From Spirochaetales bacterium (GTDB lineage Bacteria > Spirochaetota > Spirochaetia > DSM-16054 > Sediminispirochaetaceae), in the NCBI GenBank assembly GCA_021767325.1, contig JAASTM010000003.1:1-22988 (forward strand): a DNA stretch of 22,988 bases, in the 5' to 3' direction. Position 1 is the stretch's first letter, and each line of letters starts with the position of its first letter. This document shows positions 14,284-21,118 of the stretch, piece by piece. Below the pieces are notes generated by a model. The model did not search any database. It was not told where the DNA came from and saw only the letters and a list, made by a program, of their open reading frames with translations. The position numbers and the translations under genes were made by a program.

Positions 14284-15302
14284 ATTTCAAGATAGCACCC
14301 GTGTGGTGGCCGGTTTGCCTCATTTTGTCGCCGGTCCTAATTCCGGTCATGCTCGTAAAATATGTCGTGTACCTGCACAACAGAAAGCGTGTGAGCGAGG
14401 TAAATGCGGGGAAGCTGGAGGCCGCCACTCGGTTAGAACTGCCGGAAGTGGACTCTCTGCGGCTCTCGGTCCTCGTCGACTGGAAGAAAGAGAACGGGTT
14501 CCGCGGCGATGCGGGGGTATCCTACTTTGTAGAGACAAATCTCGGTACGCTGCTCTTTGACGTGGGGCACGGGCCGGAGAACCCTACGCTGGCTACCAAC
14601 GCACGGAAAATGGGATTCAATATCGAATCGGCACAGGCTCTGGCAATATCCCACCTGCACAAGGACCATATGGGAGGACTGGCCGCGGCGAGAAACAAGG
14701 AGGTAACAATTCCGGAAGAGCTGTGGGGCACAGAGCAGTCAAACGGGGCTATAGCCTCCCGGAAGGCGAAGAAAACCTGCTATCTCCCGGCACGGGCCGC
14801 ATGCAGGGGCATGGATACCGAACTGGTCGATTCGCCGCGAATTCTCACCGGTGGGATCGCCAGCACAGGCAGCCTTGCGCGGAGTCTCTTCTTCTTCGGC
14901 TACACCGAAGAACAGGCTCTCGTGGTCCGGGTAAAAGCGCGCGGTCTGGTGGTAATAACCGGCTGCGGACACCCGACTATTGAAACAATACTCGCAATGG
15001 TCGGGAAGATGAGCGATGAGCCGATCTATGCCATTATCGGCGGGCTCCATTTCCCGATGAAAGCGGGTCGGGGCGATGCCGGCGGCATACAACTGCAGCG
15101 GGTAATCGGCACCGGCAAGCCGCCGTGGAAGAACATTACCGACGAAGACTTGCGGAGCACAGCCGAAACAATCAATGGTGCGAATCCCCGCTATGTGCTG
15201 CTTTCTGGGCACGACAGCGATGACTATGCACTAGAGCTGTTCAGTCACAGCATAGAAGCCGAAGTCGAGACGATCCGTGCAGGCCGCGTATACTCCCTGT
15301 AG
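14280..15302 (+). CDS. Membrane-anchored metallo-beta-lactamase-fold protein (COG1237-like)
   Basis: This is a 340-aa protein. A hydrophobic segment at about residues 8-31 should anchor it to the membrane. The metal-binding core is H125-x-H127-x-D129-H130 (SHLHKDHMGG), with further candidate ligands His231 (GCGHP), His257 (GGLHF) and His311 (SGHDS). The order and the DVGHGPENPTLATNARKMG segment resemble COG1237, which includes the archaeal dihydropterin 4-(beta-D-ribofuranosyl)aminobenzene-phosphate synthase and many unassigned hydrolases. The ATG at 14280 is six bases after GGAGG; the frame's upstream extension lies inside the 2TM gene and is rejected. It is the last gene of the sigma-54 operon. 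No flavodoxin or rubredoxin domain is present, so it is not a flavo-diiron NO reductase. Confidence 0.85.
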   Translation: MNFKIAPVWWPVCLILSPVLIPVMLVKYVVYLHNRKRVSEVNAGKLEAATRLELPEVDSLRLSVLVDWKKENGFRGDAGVSYFVETNLGTLLFDVGHGPENPTLATNARKMGFNIESAQALAISHLHKDHMGGLAAARNKEVTIPEELWGTEQSNGAIASRKAKKTCYLPARAACRGMDTELVDSPRILTGGIASTGSLARSLFFFGYTEEQALVVRVKARGLVVITGCGHPTIETILAMVGKMSDEPIYAIIGGLHFPMKAGRGDAGGIQLQRVIGTGKPPWKNITDEDLRSTAETINGANPRYVLLSGHDSDDYALELFSHSIEAEVETIRAGRVYSL

Positions 15303-15314
15303 TCTACGCATACG

Positions 15315-15350
15315 GTCGGCTGGTCCAACGCACCCTGCGGACCAGTCGGT
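15315..15350. terminator. Strong hairpin between convergent operons
   Basis: CGGCTGGTCC (15317-15326) pairs with GGACCAGTCG (15339-15348), ten base pairs including one G-U. The loop can form an inner CGCA/TGCG stem. It lies 14 bases after the MBL stop and just beyond the end of the convergent GNAT gene. There is no T run on either side, so intrinsic termination would be weak. It may be a bidirectional block or an mRNA 3' stabiliser. Confidence 0.45.
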
Positions 15351-15357
15351 CTCCGGT

Positions 15358-15837
15358 TTACAGCACTTTCACATAGAGGCACTTGTCATCCCCGTCGTCA
15401 TAATAATCCTTTTGAACCGCCTCAAGCAGGTAGCCCTGCTTCTCATGGAACCTGCGGGTGGGGGCATAGAGGTTGGTGGAGGAGGTCTCGATATATGCCC
15501 GTGTGCCGCCGAGCTCACGGATGTGCCGTTCGGTTCTCTCCATCAGCATCCCGCCGATGCCCCGGCCCCTGAGCCTGTCGGTCACGGCAATCCAGTAGAT
15601 GTCCCAGCGGTGGGTGGTCAGGGGAATCGGCCCGTAGCATATAAATCCTGCGAAATGGTTCGCATCATGGGCGGTGATAAAATTGTAATCGCTTTCAATG
15701 CCCTTGCTCAGTACCTCTTCCACCATCTCCAAGGCTATGATGATCTCTCGTGGATGAAAATAGCCCGAAGACTCGAGGACTTCCCTGATTTTTTCGTAGT
15801 CGCCGGGGAGCAGCTCATACGCGAATTGTATATCCAT
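15358..15837 (-). CDS. GNAT-family N-acetyltransferase, last gene of the kamA operon
   Basis: This 159-aa acetyltransferase uses acetyl-CoA. Motif A with the CoA pyrophosphate loop is LRGRGIGG (89-96), preceded by the strand WDIYWIAV. The C-terminal part (LYAPTRRFHEKQGYLLEA) is the usual motif B. The ATG is six bases after AGGAGG, inside the last codons of the upstream ATP-grasp gene (23-base overlap). In the context of a lysine 2,3-aminomutase it could acetylate beta-lysine or a product of the two ligases. AblB, the known beta-lysine acetyltransferase of methanogens, is longer (about 270 aa), so this is not a simple AblB. Substrate unknown. Confidence 0.88.
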   Translation of the reverse strand: MDIQFAYELLPGDYEKIREVLESSGYFHPREIIIALEMVEEVLSKGIESDYNFITAHDANHFAGFICYGPIPLTTHRWDIYWIAVTDRLRGRGIGGMLMERTERHIRELGGTRAYIETSSTNLYAPTRRFHEKQGYLLEAVQKDYYDDGDDKCLYVKVL

Positions 15838-16846
15838 TTTTCACCTCCTGAGTATTCGACCGTTGAGTAAGCCCAGTCGGGGCGGCCACAATCCTTGTAA
15901 TCAGTTCATTGTACGAGAGGCCGGCTGCGGCTGCCGCGGCCGTAAAGCCCGCACCGGGAGAGATGCAGGGGTTTGCGTTTACCTCTAGTACCTGAGGCCG
16001 CCCGTCCGCGTCCAGCCTGAAATCCACTCTGGCGTAGCCGTTCAGGTTGAAAAGCCCGGCGCACTCGAGGGCGATCCTGGTGAGACTGCTCAGCAGCTGC
16101 GTATCCCCGGGGGCAAACTTCAAGCTGGGTAAAGAGTGCCGGTAAGAGTCTGCGGATGGGTCCCACTTGGCGCTGTAATCCAGAAAGGGACTGGGATCTT
16201 CCCGCCGGCTGTAGAGTATCTCGGAAGGGGGCAGCACTTCCCAGGCACCCTTTCCGTCCGCCAACAGGGCGATGTTTATCTCGCGGCCGGGCAGAAACCG
16301 CTCGGCGAATACCCACGGTCCCACCGCTGCCAGAATTTCATCCAGCTCCGCCCGGCGGGATACATTGACCACGGAACCGGGTGTCAGTTCGGCCGAACCG
16401 TGCTCCCATACCGATTTGATGATAAACAGCCCCGGTGAAAATTTACCCCCCAGCCCGCCGCCGGCTTCATGCCAGTCGGCAGTCGGTAGTCCTTGTCGCC
16501 GTAGTATCCTTTTCGCGATTAACTTGTGTGAGGTCAGATATAGGGCATCCGCACTGCAGCCGGTGTAGGGGAAGCCGGTCCGTTCCAGGACGAGGGGAAA
16601 CAGGGAAATAAACCGGCCCTCTCCGGCCGGAGGATCGCAGAGGTTGAATATCAGCCTGCCCCGGTGCTTCTCCAGCTTTTTTCTGAATGCGGGCAGGTTT
16701 TCCTCAGCCGCGAGTTCCCGGGGTTCATAGCCCAGCGCTACCAGGGCATCCCTGACCGAACTTGCCTGCTCCAGGGTATCCCGGTCATCGGGACCGGCGT
16801 AAGGGCCGGGGCGATTTAAGAGGATTGAGATCTTATCGCGCCGCAT
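15815..16846 (-). CDS. D-Ala-D-Ala-ligase-like ATP-grasp enzyme (second ligase)
   Basis: This 343-aa ATP-grasp ligase should join a carboxylate to an amine through an acyl phosphate. Family features are the N-terminal lobe (LIFNLCDP, FPLVLERTGFPYTGCS), the substrate/ATP lobe (LTSHKLIAKRILRRQGLPTA, FIIKSVWEHGSAE, VFAERFLPGREINIALL), and the Mg-binding end (YARVDFRLDADGRPQVLEVN, then ANPCISPGAGF). True Ddl has EVNTxPG, so the substrate probably differs. The ATG at 16846 is nine bases after GGAAGG; a TTG at 16855 abuts that site. It overlaps both neighbours. It is a distant paralogue of the ligase just upstream, and the pair may act in sequence or as partners. Confidence 0.88.
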   Translation of the reverse strand: MRRDKISILLNRPGPYAGPDDRDTLEQASSVRDALVALGYEPRELAAEENLPAFRKKLEKHRGRLIFNLCDPPAGEGRFISLFPLVLERTGFPYTGCSADALYLTSHKLIAKRILRRQGLPTADWHEAGGGLGGKFSPGLFIIKSVWEHGSAELTPGSVVNVSRRAELDEILAAVGPWVFAERFLPGREINIALLADGKGAWEVLPPSEILYSRREDPSPFLDYSAKWDPSADSYRHSLPSLKFAPGDTQLLSSLTRIALECAGLFNLNGYARVDFRLDADGRPQVLEVNANPCISPGAGFTAAAAAAGLSYNELITRIVAAPTGLTQRSNTQEVKNGYTIRV

Positions 16847-17913
16847 ATTGGACAACCTTCCCGTTGTGCAGCCGCTCCAGGGCCGAGCTCATTATCTCTG
16901 CGATGAGGGTTTCATAGCTGATACCTGCAAGTCGGCACAGAATAGGCAGGTCCGAATCTATCGGATGCAGACCGGCCAAGGGATTCACCTCGATAAAACC
17001 GGGACGGCCCCGCGAATCGAGGCGCAGATCCACCCGCCCCCCGTCCCGGCATCCCAGCCCCCTCCAGGCTGCCAGAGCAAGCTCCTGGCAGGCCTGGCCG
17101 AGTTCTCCCGTCAGGAGTGAGTATTCTACCAGTTCGGTATAATTTTTCTTGGTCTCGTATGAGTAGATTATACCGGCCGCCTCTGCCCGAAATACTACTT
17201 CCATCGGCTGCAGCGCCCGGGCGCCGGCGCCGGTGCCGAGAATTCCCACTGTAAACTCCCGGCCGGGAAGAAATGTTTCCACCAGCACAGGCTGCCGGAA
17301 CTCGGCCAGCAGCTGCCTGCAGCGCTCCCGCAGGTCCGTATCGTTATAGACCAGCGACCGGGAGCTGATTCCCTTGCCGGTACCCTCGGCGGCGGGTTTT
17401 ACGAACAGGGGGAATGCCAGCCGGTGTCCGTCCAGATCGGAAAGGGTGTTGACTACGATAAAATCGGGGGTTGCAACTCCCATATTTTTGAGAATATGCT
17501 TGGCGATCCCTTTATGCAGTGTAATGGCGAGCACGAGGGGATCGGAAAAGGTATAGGGTATCCGGTAGGCGTCCAGGAGGGCGGGTATCTGCGCCTCTCG
17601 GCCCAGCCCATGCATACCCTCCGCAATATTGAACACCAGGTCCCATCTCTCGCCTGCCGCCAGCCTTCCTACCAGAGATTCGATCCCTCCGATGCGCACG
17701 GGTTGGTACCCCAGCGCCCGCAGGGCCCGCTCCAGTGCCTCGATAGTTTCGGGAGAATCCAGCTCCGCAGTCTCCTCAGGGCTGTAACTTTCGCGCCAGG
17801 TATTCTTCCTGCAGATCGAAAGTGAGGCCTACGCGCAGTTTTCCCCGATTTTTCCGAATGAAGCGGGTTGATTTAATAAGTGTTGAATTAAAGGCTATCG
17901 TCGGGATATTCAT
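16833..17913 (-). CDS. D-Ala-D-Ala-ligase-like ATP-grasp enzyme (first ligase), N-terminus in a shifted frame
   Basis: The main frame (from about 17778 down to 16833) encodes SPEETAELDSPETIEALERA, then WDLVFNIAEGMHGLGREAQI, PLFVKPAAEGTGKGI, VETFLPGREFTVGIL and RVDLRLDSRGRPGFIEVNPL: an ATP-grasp ligase like the next gene. Within that frame no ATG, GTG or TTG occurs before 17699, which would delete the first strand and helix. The missing piece is in the +1-related frame: an ATG at 17913, eight bases after GAGGG and inside the kamA end, encodes 45 codons including LRVGLTFDLQEEYLAR. It stops at TGA (17778-17776). Joining the two gives a normal protein of about 359 aa. It is either a frameshift mutation or sequence error, or a programmed +1 shift at CCC-TGA. 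The conserved downstream part argues against an old pseudogene. Confidence 0.75.
17776..17793 (-). other. Frameshift site CGA-AAG-TTA-CAG-CCC-TGA in the first ligase gene
   Basis: In the upstream frame the ribosome reaches CCC (17781-17779) followed by TGA (17778-17776). Slipping +1 on CCC to CCT would continue with GAG GAG ACT, the conserved EET stretch of the family. The joined product YLARKLQPEETAE has the same length as relatives with the YLAxGYSxEETAE pattern. Alternatively, removing one T at 17787 or 17786 restores YLARKYSPEETAE, which fits the family even better and so favours a one-base insertion. Confidence 0.6.
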
Positions 17914-19135
17914 AAGTTTTACCCTCGTAATTTGTTAGGATCAGTTTTTCGTTGACCACTCCCTGTATATAGTCGGGACTAATCGGAATCTTGCCGCCCC
18001 CGCCCGGAGCGTCGATGACGTAGTGGGGAACCGCATATCCCGAGGTATATCCCCGCAGGCTGCGGATCAGTTCGATTCCCGCTTTTACGCTGGTCCGGAA
18101 ATGGGCCGAGCCTGCAATGGGGTCGCACTGGTAGAGGTAGTAGGGCTTGACCCTGATTTTCATCAGTTCGTGAAAGAGACACTTTAGGGTTTCAGAATTA
18201 TTGTTGACTCCCTGCAAAAGAACGGTCTGACTGCCCAGAGGAATGCCCGCGTCTGCCAGCCGGCGGCAGGCTTCGGTCGACTCTAAGGTAATTTCATCGG
18301 GATGAGTGGCGTGAATGCTCATCCACAGGGGATGATATCGCTTCAACATCCGAACCAGGGCCTCGGTTATCCGCTGCGGCAGGACCATCGGCACTTTCGT
18401 CCCCAGCCGGATAATTTCCACATGGGGTATCGCCCGCACTCCGGCCAGAAGAGACTCGAGGCGCAGCGTAGACAGAATGAGAGGGTCGCCGCCTGAAATG
18501 AGCACGTCCCGGATTTCCGGGTGGGCGCGTATGTAGCTCAAGGCTGTGTCCCAGTCCGGTTTTTCCAGGGCGCTGTTACCGGTCCCAACGATGCGTGAGC
18601 GGGTGCAGTAGCGGCAGTTTACCGCGCATACCTTCGTGGCTAAGAGCAGCACTCGGTCAGGATAGCGGTGAAAGAGCCCGGGAGCCACACAGTGGCTCTC
18701 CTCATTCAGAGGATCCTCCGATTCCCCTGGCGAAAGGGCGAATTCCGCCGTTCTCGGAATGACTGTTTTTCGAAGCGGCTGGGAAATGTCCAGCGGATCG
18801 ATCAGGGCGGCATAGTAGGGGGTTACTGCGAGCGGCAGCCGGCCTCCGGCAGCTGCCAACGCGGCTTGCTCGTCGCGGGAGAGGCTGAAAATGCGTTCCA
18901 GTTCCTTCGGCGTACGGATCCTGTGCCTGAACTGCCAGCGCCAGTCACTCCATTCCGCGTCACTGGTACCGGCATAATAACGGTCCCTGAAGGCGGAGGA
19001 GCGGCGGCTTATTAAGGGATGTAATTGTGGGCCCCTACCGGGAGGCTCCTCATCATCGGAGGACGGTATAGTAGTTGTAGAAATGCAGGCGGCTCGAACT
19101 GAGCCGGAAAAGGAATAACTCTTTTTTCTATCCAT
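17888..19135 (-). CDS. kamA: Lysine 2,3-aminomutase-like radical SAM enzyme
   Basis: This PLP- and SAM-dependent enzyme should turn L-lysine into L-beta-lysine. The radical SAM cluster is C170-x3-C174-x2-C177 (VCAVNCRYC), preceded by PGLFHRYPDRVLLL. The PLP lysine is Lys382 in DAPGGGGK. Asp338 (YQCD) and Asp375 (VIDAPGGGG) fit the two aspartates that hold the substrate epsilon-amino group in clostridial lysine 2,3-aminomutase. Glutamate 2,3-aminomutase has Lys and Asn there, so lysine is preferred. EpmB is shorter and lacks DAPGGGGK. The 415-aa length is normal, though the first 45 residues are Ser/Pro-rich and unlike the family. The start at 19135 has no Shine-Dalgarno and may be leaderless. 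Its end overlaps the first ligase by 26 bases. Confidence 0.9.
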   Translation of the reverse strand: MDRKKSYSFSGSVRAACISTTTIPSSDDEEPPGRGPQLHPLISRRSSAFRDRYYAGTSDAEWSDWRWQFRHRIRTPKELERIFSLSRDEQAALAAAGGRLPLAVTPYYAALIDPLDISQPLRKTVIPRTAEFALSPGESEDPLNEESHCVAPGLFHRYPDRVLLLATKVCAVNCRYCTRSRIVGTGNSALEKPDWDTALSYIRAHPEIRDVLISGGDPLILSTLRLESLLAGVRAIPHVEIIRLGTKVPMVLPQRITEALVRMLKRYHPLWMSIHATHPDEITLESTEACRRLADAGIPLGSQTVLLQGVNNNSETLKCLFHELMKIRVKPYYLYQCDPIAGSAHFRTSVKAGIELIRSLRGYTSGYAVPHYVIDAPGGGGKIPISPDYIQGVVNEKLILTNYEGKTYEYPDDSL

Positions 19136-19300
19136 GGATTTTCTAATCCTTCTATTCCGTCATACTCAACTGAGTATCCGGATTGGAAAAGAAAATTCCG
19201 CAACCAGGTTACGGCGGAAATCGTCTGGTTCTTACCAGTAAAAAAACGATTATCCTAACTCTAAATTCATCTTTTTTACGGGAAAGTCAATATTTCTTTC
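19136..19300 (-). promoter_or_regulatory. kamA control region: promoter, ATACTCA/TGAGTAT dyad and other small dyads
   Basis: On the minus strand TTGAGT (19169-19164), 18 bp, then TAGAAA (19145-19140) would start transcription at or next to the kamA ATG (19135). A dyad with 7-bp arms, ATACTCA-2 bp-TGAGTAT (19162-19177), overlaps that -35 and could be a repressor site. GGATT-4 bp-AATCC (19137-19150) covers the -10. A CTGGT-4 bp-ACCAG hairpin lies further upstream near 19235. No L-box riboswitch features were seen. Confidence 0.4.
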
Positions 19301-21091
19301 CTATAATTGTGCATTTTTTTCATGCTGTTTGCCTGTTGCGGCAGGGTTAGAATCCGGTAATAGTCCGGATCCAACTGCAAATCCTGTAAAGAAATGCCTG
19401 GCGTTTACCCCCAGTACACGGTTGTCGTAGCCTCCCTCCTGCACAAACAGGGTCGACAGCTTCAGTTCGCCGATGCGTTCGCCGTTCTTGAAAAAGTCTC
19501 CTGACTTGAGGCTCCAGGTACCGGTGGGGTCGCCTTTGGCGGTATCCAGACCGATACAGACGATGAGGTAACGCGGTTTGAAGCGCCTGACCGCTTTCAG
19601 GGCTTTTGCAAGGGTTTTCAGGTACATTGGTCCGTCGACCTTCTCCGGGAGCGGGAGGTTGAGGTTGTATCCCTGGCCGGCACCCGCCCCCGTTTCGTCT
19701 TTGAAGCCGGAAAAATAGGGATAGGCGAATTCGGGATCTCCATGGATCGAAACCGTAAGCACCTCGGCGTTTTCATAGAAGATGTCCTGGTTCCCGTTTC
19801 CATGGTGGTAATCAATATCAAGAATAGCGGTCCGTCCGTATTGCGCACAGCGCCTGGCCGCCGCGGCGGCGGAATTGAAGTAGCAGAAGCCTCCGAATGA
19901 CTTTCGCTCGGCATGATGCCCCGGAGGGCGGGTGAGGGCATAGGCGGCCTTGCGCCCCTCTAAGATAAGGTCGGCCGCGGTCAGCACCGCGTCCACTGCC
20001 GCCCTGGCGGCTTTATAGGCGTTTGCATTCAGCGGGGTAAAGGTATCAATGCAGTAATAGCCTGCTCGTACTTCGAGCTGTTTCGGCGGACGGGCGGCAT
20101 TGCGGATCGGAAACACGTAGGGGTAGACCGATTTTCCCGGTTCCACCGCCGCACAGGCCTTCCTGAGATAGTCGAGATACCCCCGGTCGTGGGTGTGCCG
20201 GAGCTCTTTCATTCCCTGCTCTCTCGGTGCATACTCGTGAAATAGACCGGTTCGCTTAATCTCATGCAAAATCGTTTTGACCCTGACAGGGGATTCCACG
20301 TAGCCCCGTTCCTTTACATGATGAATTTCGTGCTTCCGGTTCACCACCAGCGCTATCAGGTGGTCGGGATTGACGCCTCTATGAGCAGTGATCACTGTAT
20401 CGGAGACATAGCGCGGCGCTCTGAGCCTGAGCGGGTCGTCTATGAACGAATCGGTCACCAGCTTGATGTAGGCCGCATCGCACAAATCTGCGTATTTTAA
20501 CCGCAGAATTGCCTTTACCGCCCGGCGGGCGGGCGCCCTCCGCAGGGGGGCCCCCGAACCAAGGTCATCGTACATCATAAAGGGCGGACAGGTATCCTTT
20601 GCTCCCACCGGGGTTTCATATTTCGTACCGACTATGGGGAAGACGCCGAAATATTCATAGAACCTGAGACGCGCCCGGTTCTGCTCAAGCAGCTCCTCCG
20701 CTGTGCAGATTTCAGGTTCGTCCGGAAGGCATTCGAAGAGAATCCCTTGCAGACCCATCTCCACAGCCTCCTCCCTGACTCTTTTATACAGGGACGTTCC
20801 CAGACCGCCGCGTTCACCGGCTTTGGAGGCAATGTAATCGAGATACCCAAACCCCAGGTTCGGCAGCGTAGATAAAACGGCAAAGCCCTGCACCCTTGCA
20901 TGGAAATCTTCAATTACATAAATTATGGTTTTCTGTTTATACTTTACCGGGTCTCTGAGAGAGTCGCGGATTTTATCGAATTTGCTCACCGAAGTGTCGG
21001 AAAACTGGTTTAGAAAGATCTGCTCCACCTGCGCAAGCGCCCGGATGTTTGCGGGATGGACGGCATCATATATACGCCTAATTTTGAACAT
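19301..21091 (-). CDS. GNAT acetyltransferase fused to an HDAC-family (acetylpolyamine amidohydrolase-like) deacetylase
   Basis: Residues 1 to about 215 form a GNAT domain: VQGFAVLSTLPNLGFGYLDY, a GERGGLGTSLY CoA loop (92-102) and RLRFYEYFGVFPI. From about 235 to 575 is a zinc deacetylase of the arginase/HDAC fold: RPPGHHA (388-394, His392-393), GFCYFNSAAAAA, then LDIDYHHGNGNQDIFY (Asp427 and His429 as zinc ligands). GLDTAKGDP (Asp516, third ligand) and QEGGYD (catalytic Tyr555) follow. It is closest to bacterial acetylpolyamine amidohydrolases. One chain thus has both an acetyl-adding and an acetyl-removing domain. The start at 21091 follows AAAGGA by ten bases. It lies 27 bases after the Lnt-like gene and 165 bases before kamA. 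A 13-bp direct repeat brackets the gene. Confidence 0.88.
   Translation of the reverse strand: MFKIRRIYDAVHPANIRALAQVEQIFLNQFSDTSVSKFDKIRDSLRDPVKYKQKTIIYVIEDFHARVQGFAVLSTLPNLGFGYLDYIASKAGERGGLGTSLYKRVREEAVEMGLQGILFECLPDEPEICTAEELLEQNRARLRFYEYFGVFPIVGTKYETPVGAKDTCPPFMMYDDLGSGAPLRRAPARRAVKAILRLKYADLCDAAYIKLVTDSFIDDPLRLRAPRYVSDTVITAHRGVNPDHLIALVVNRKHEIHHVKERGYVESPVRVKTILHEIKRTGLFHEYAPREQGMKELRHTHDRGYLDYLRKACAAVEPGKSVYPYVFPIRNAARPPKQLEVRAGYYCIDTFTPLNANAYKAARAAVDAVLTAADLILEGRKAAYALTRPPGHHAERKSFGGFCYFNSAAAAARRCAQYGRTAILDIDYHHGNGNQDIFYENAEVLTVSIHGDPEFAYPYFSGFKDETGAGAGQGYNLNLPLPEKVDGPMYLKTLAKALKAVRRFKPRYLIVCIGLDTAKGDPTGTWSLKSGDFFKNGERIGELKLSTLFVQEGGYDNRVLGVNARHFFTGFAVGSGLLPDSNPAATGKQHEKNAQL
19306..19318. 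repeat. 13-bp direct repeat, copy 1 (3' end of the GNAT-HDAC gene)
   Basis: ATTGTGCATTTTT here covers the last codons, just inside the stop. The identical 13 bases occur at 21090-21102 across the start of the same gene, in the same direction. Such exact bracketing is unlikely by chance, though both sites are AT-rich. Confidence 0.5.
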
Positions 21092-21102
21092 TGTGCATTT
21101 TT
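21090..21102. repeat. 13-bp direct repeat, copy 2 (5' end of the GNAT-HDAC gene)
   Basis: This copy is identical to 19306-19318. It includes part of the start codon of the GNAT-HDAC gene and part of the spacer to its Shine-Dalgarno. Confidence 0.5.
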
Positions 21103-21118
21103 CCTTTCAATGGTCAGC

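Noticed and set aside
14280..15302. The MBL protein as a flavo-diiron NO reductase (NorV), given the NorR-like setting
   Set aside because: There is no flavodoxin or rubredoxin domain, the protein has a membrane anchor, and the sequence is COG1237-like.
17888..19135. The kamA product as EpmB or glutamate 2,3-aminomutase
   Set aside because: EpmB lacks DAPGGGGK and is shorter; both aspartates diagnostic for lysine are present, where the glutamate enzyme has Lys and Asn.
19136..19300. A lysine riboswitch before kamA
   Set aside because: The leader is too short once the predicted promoter is placed, and none of the L-box core segments was seen.
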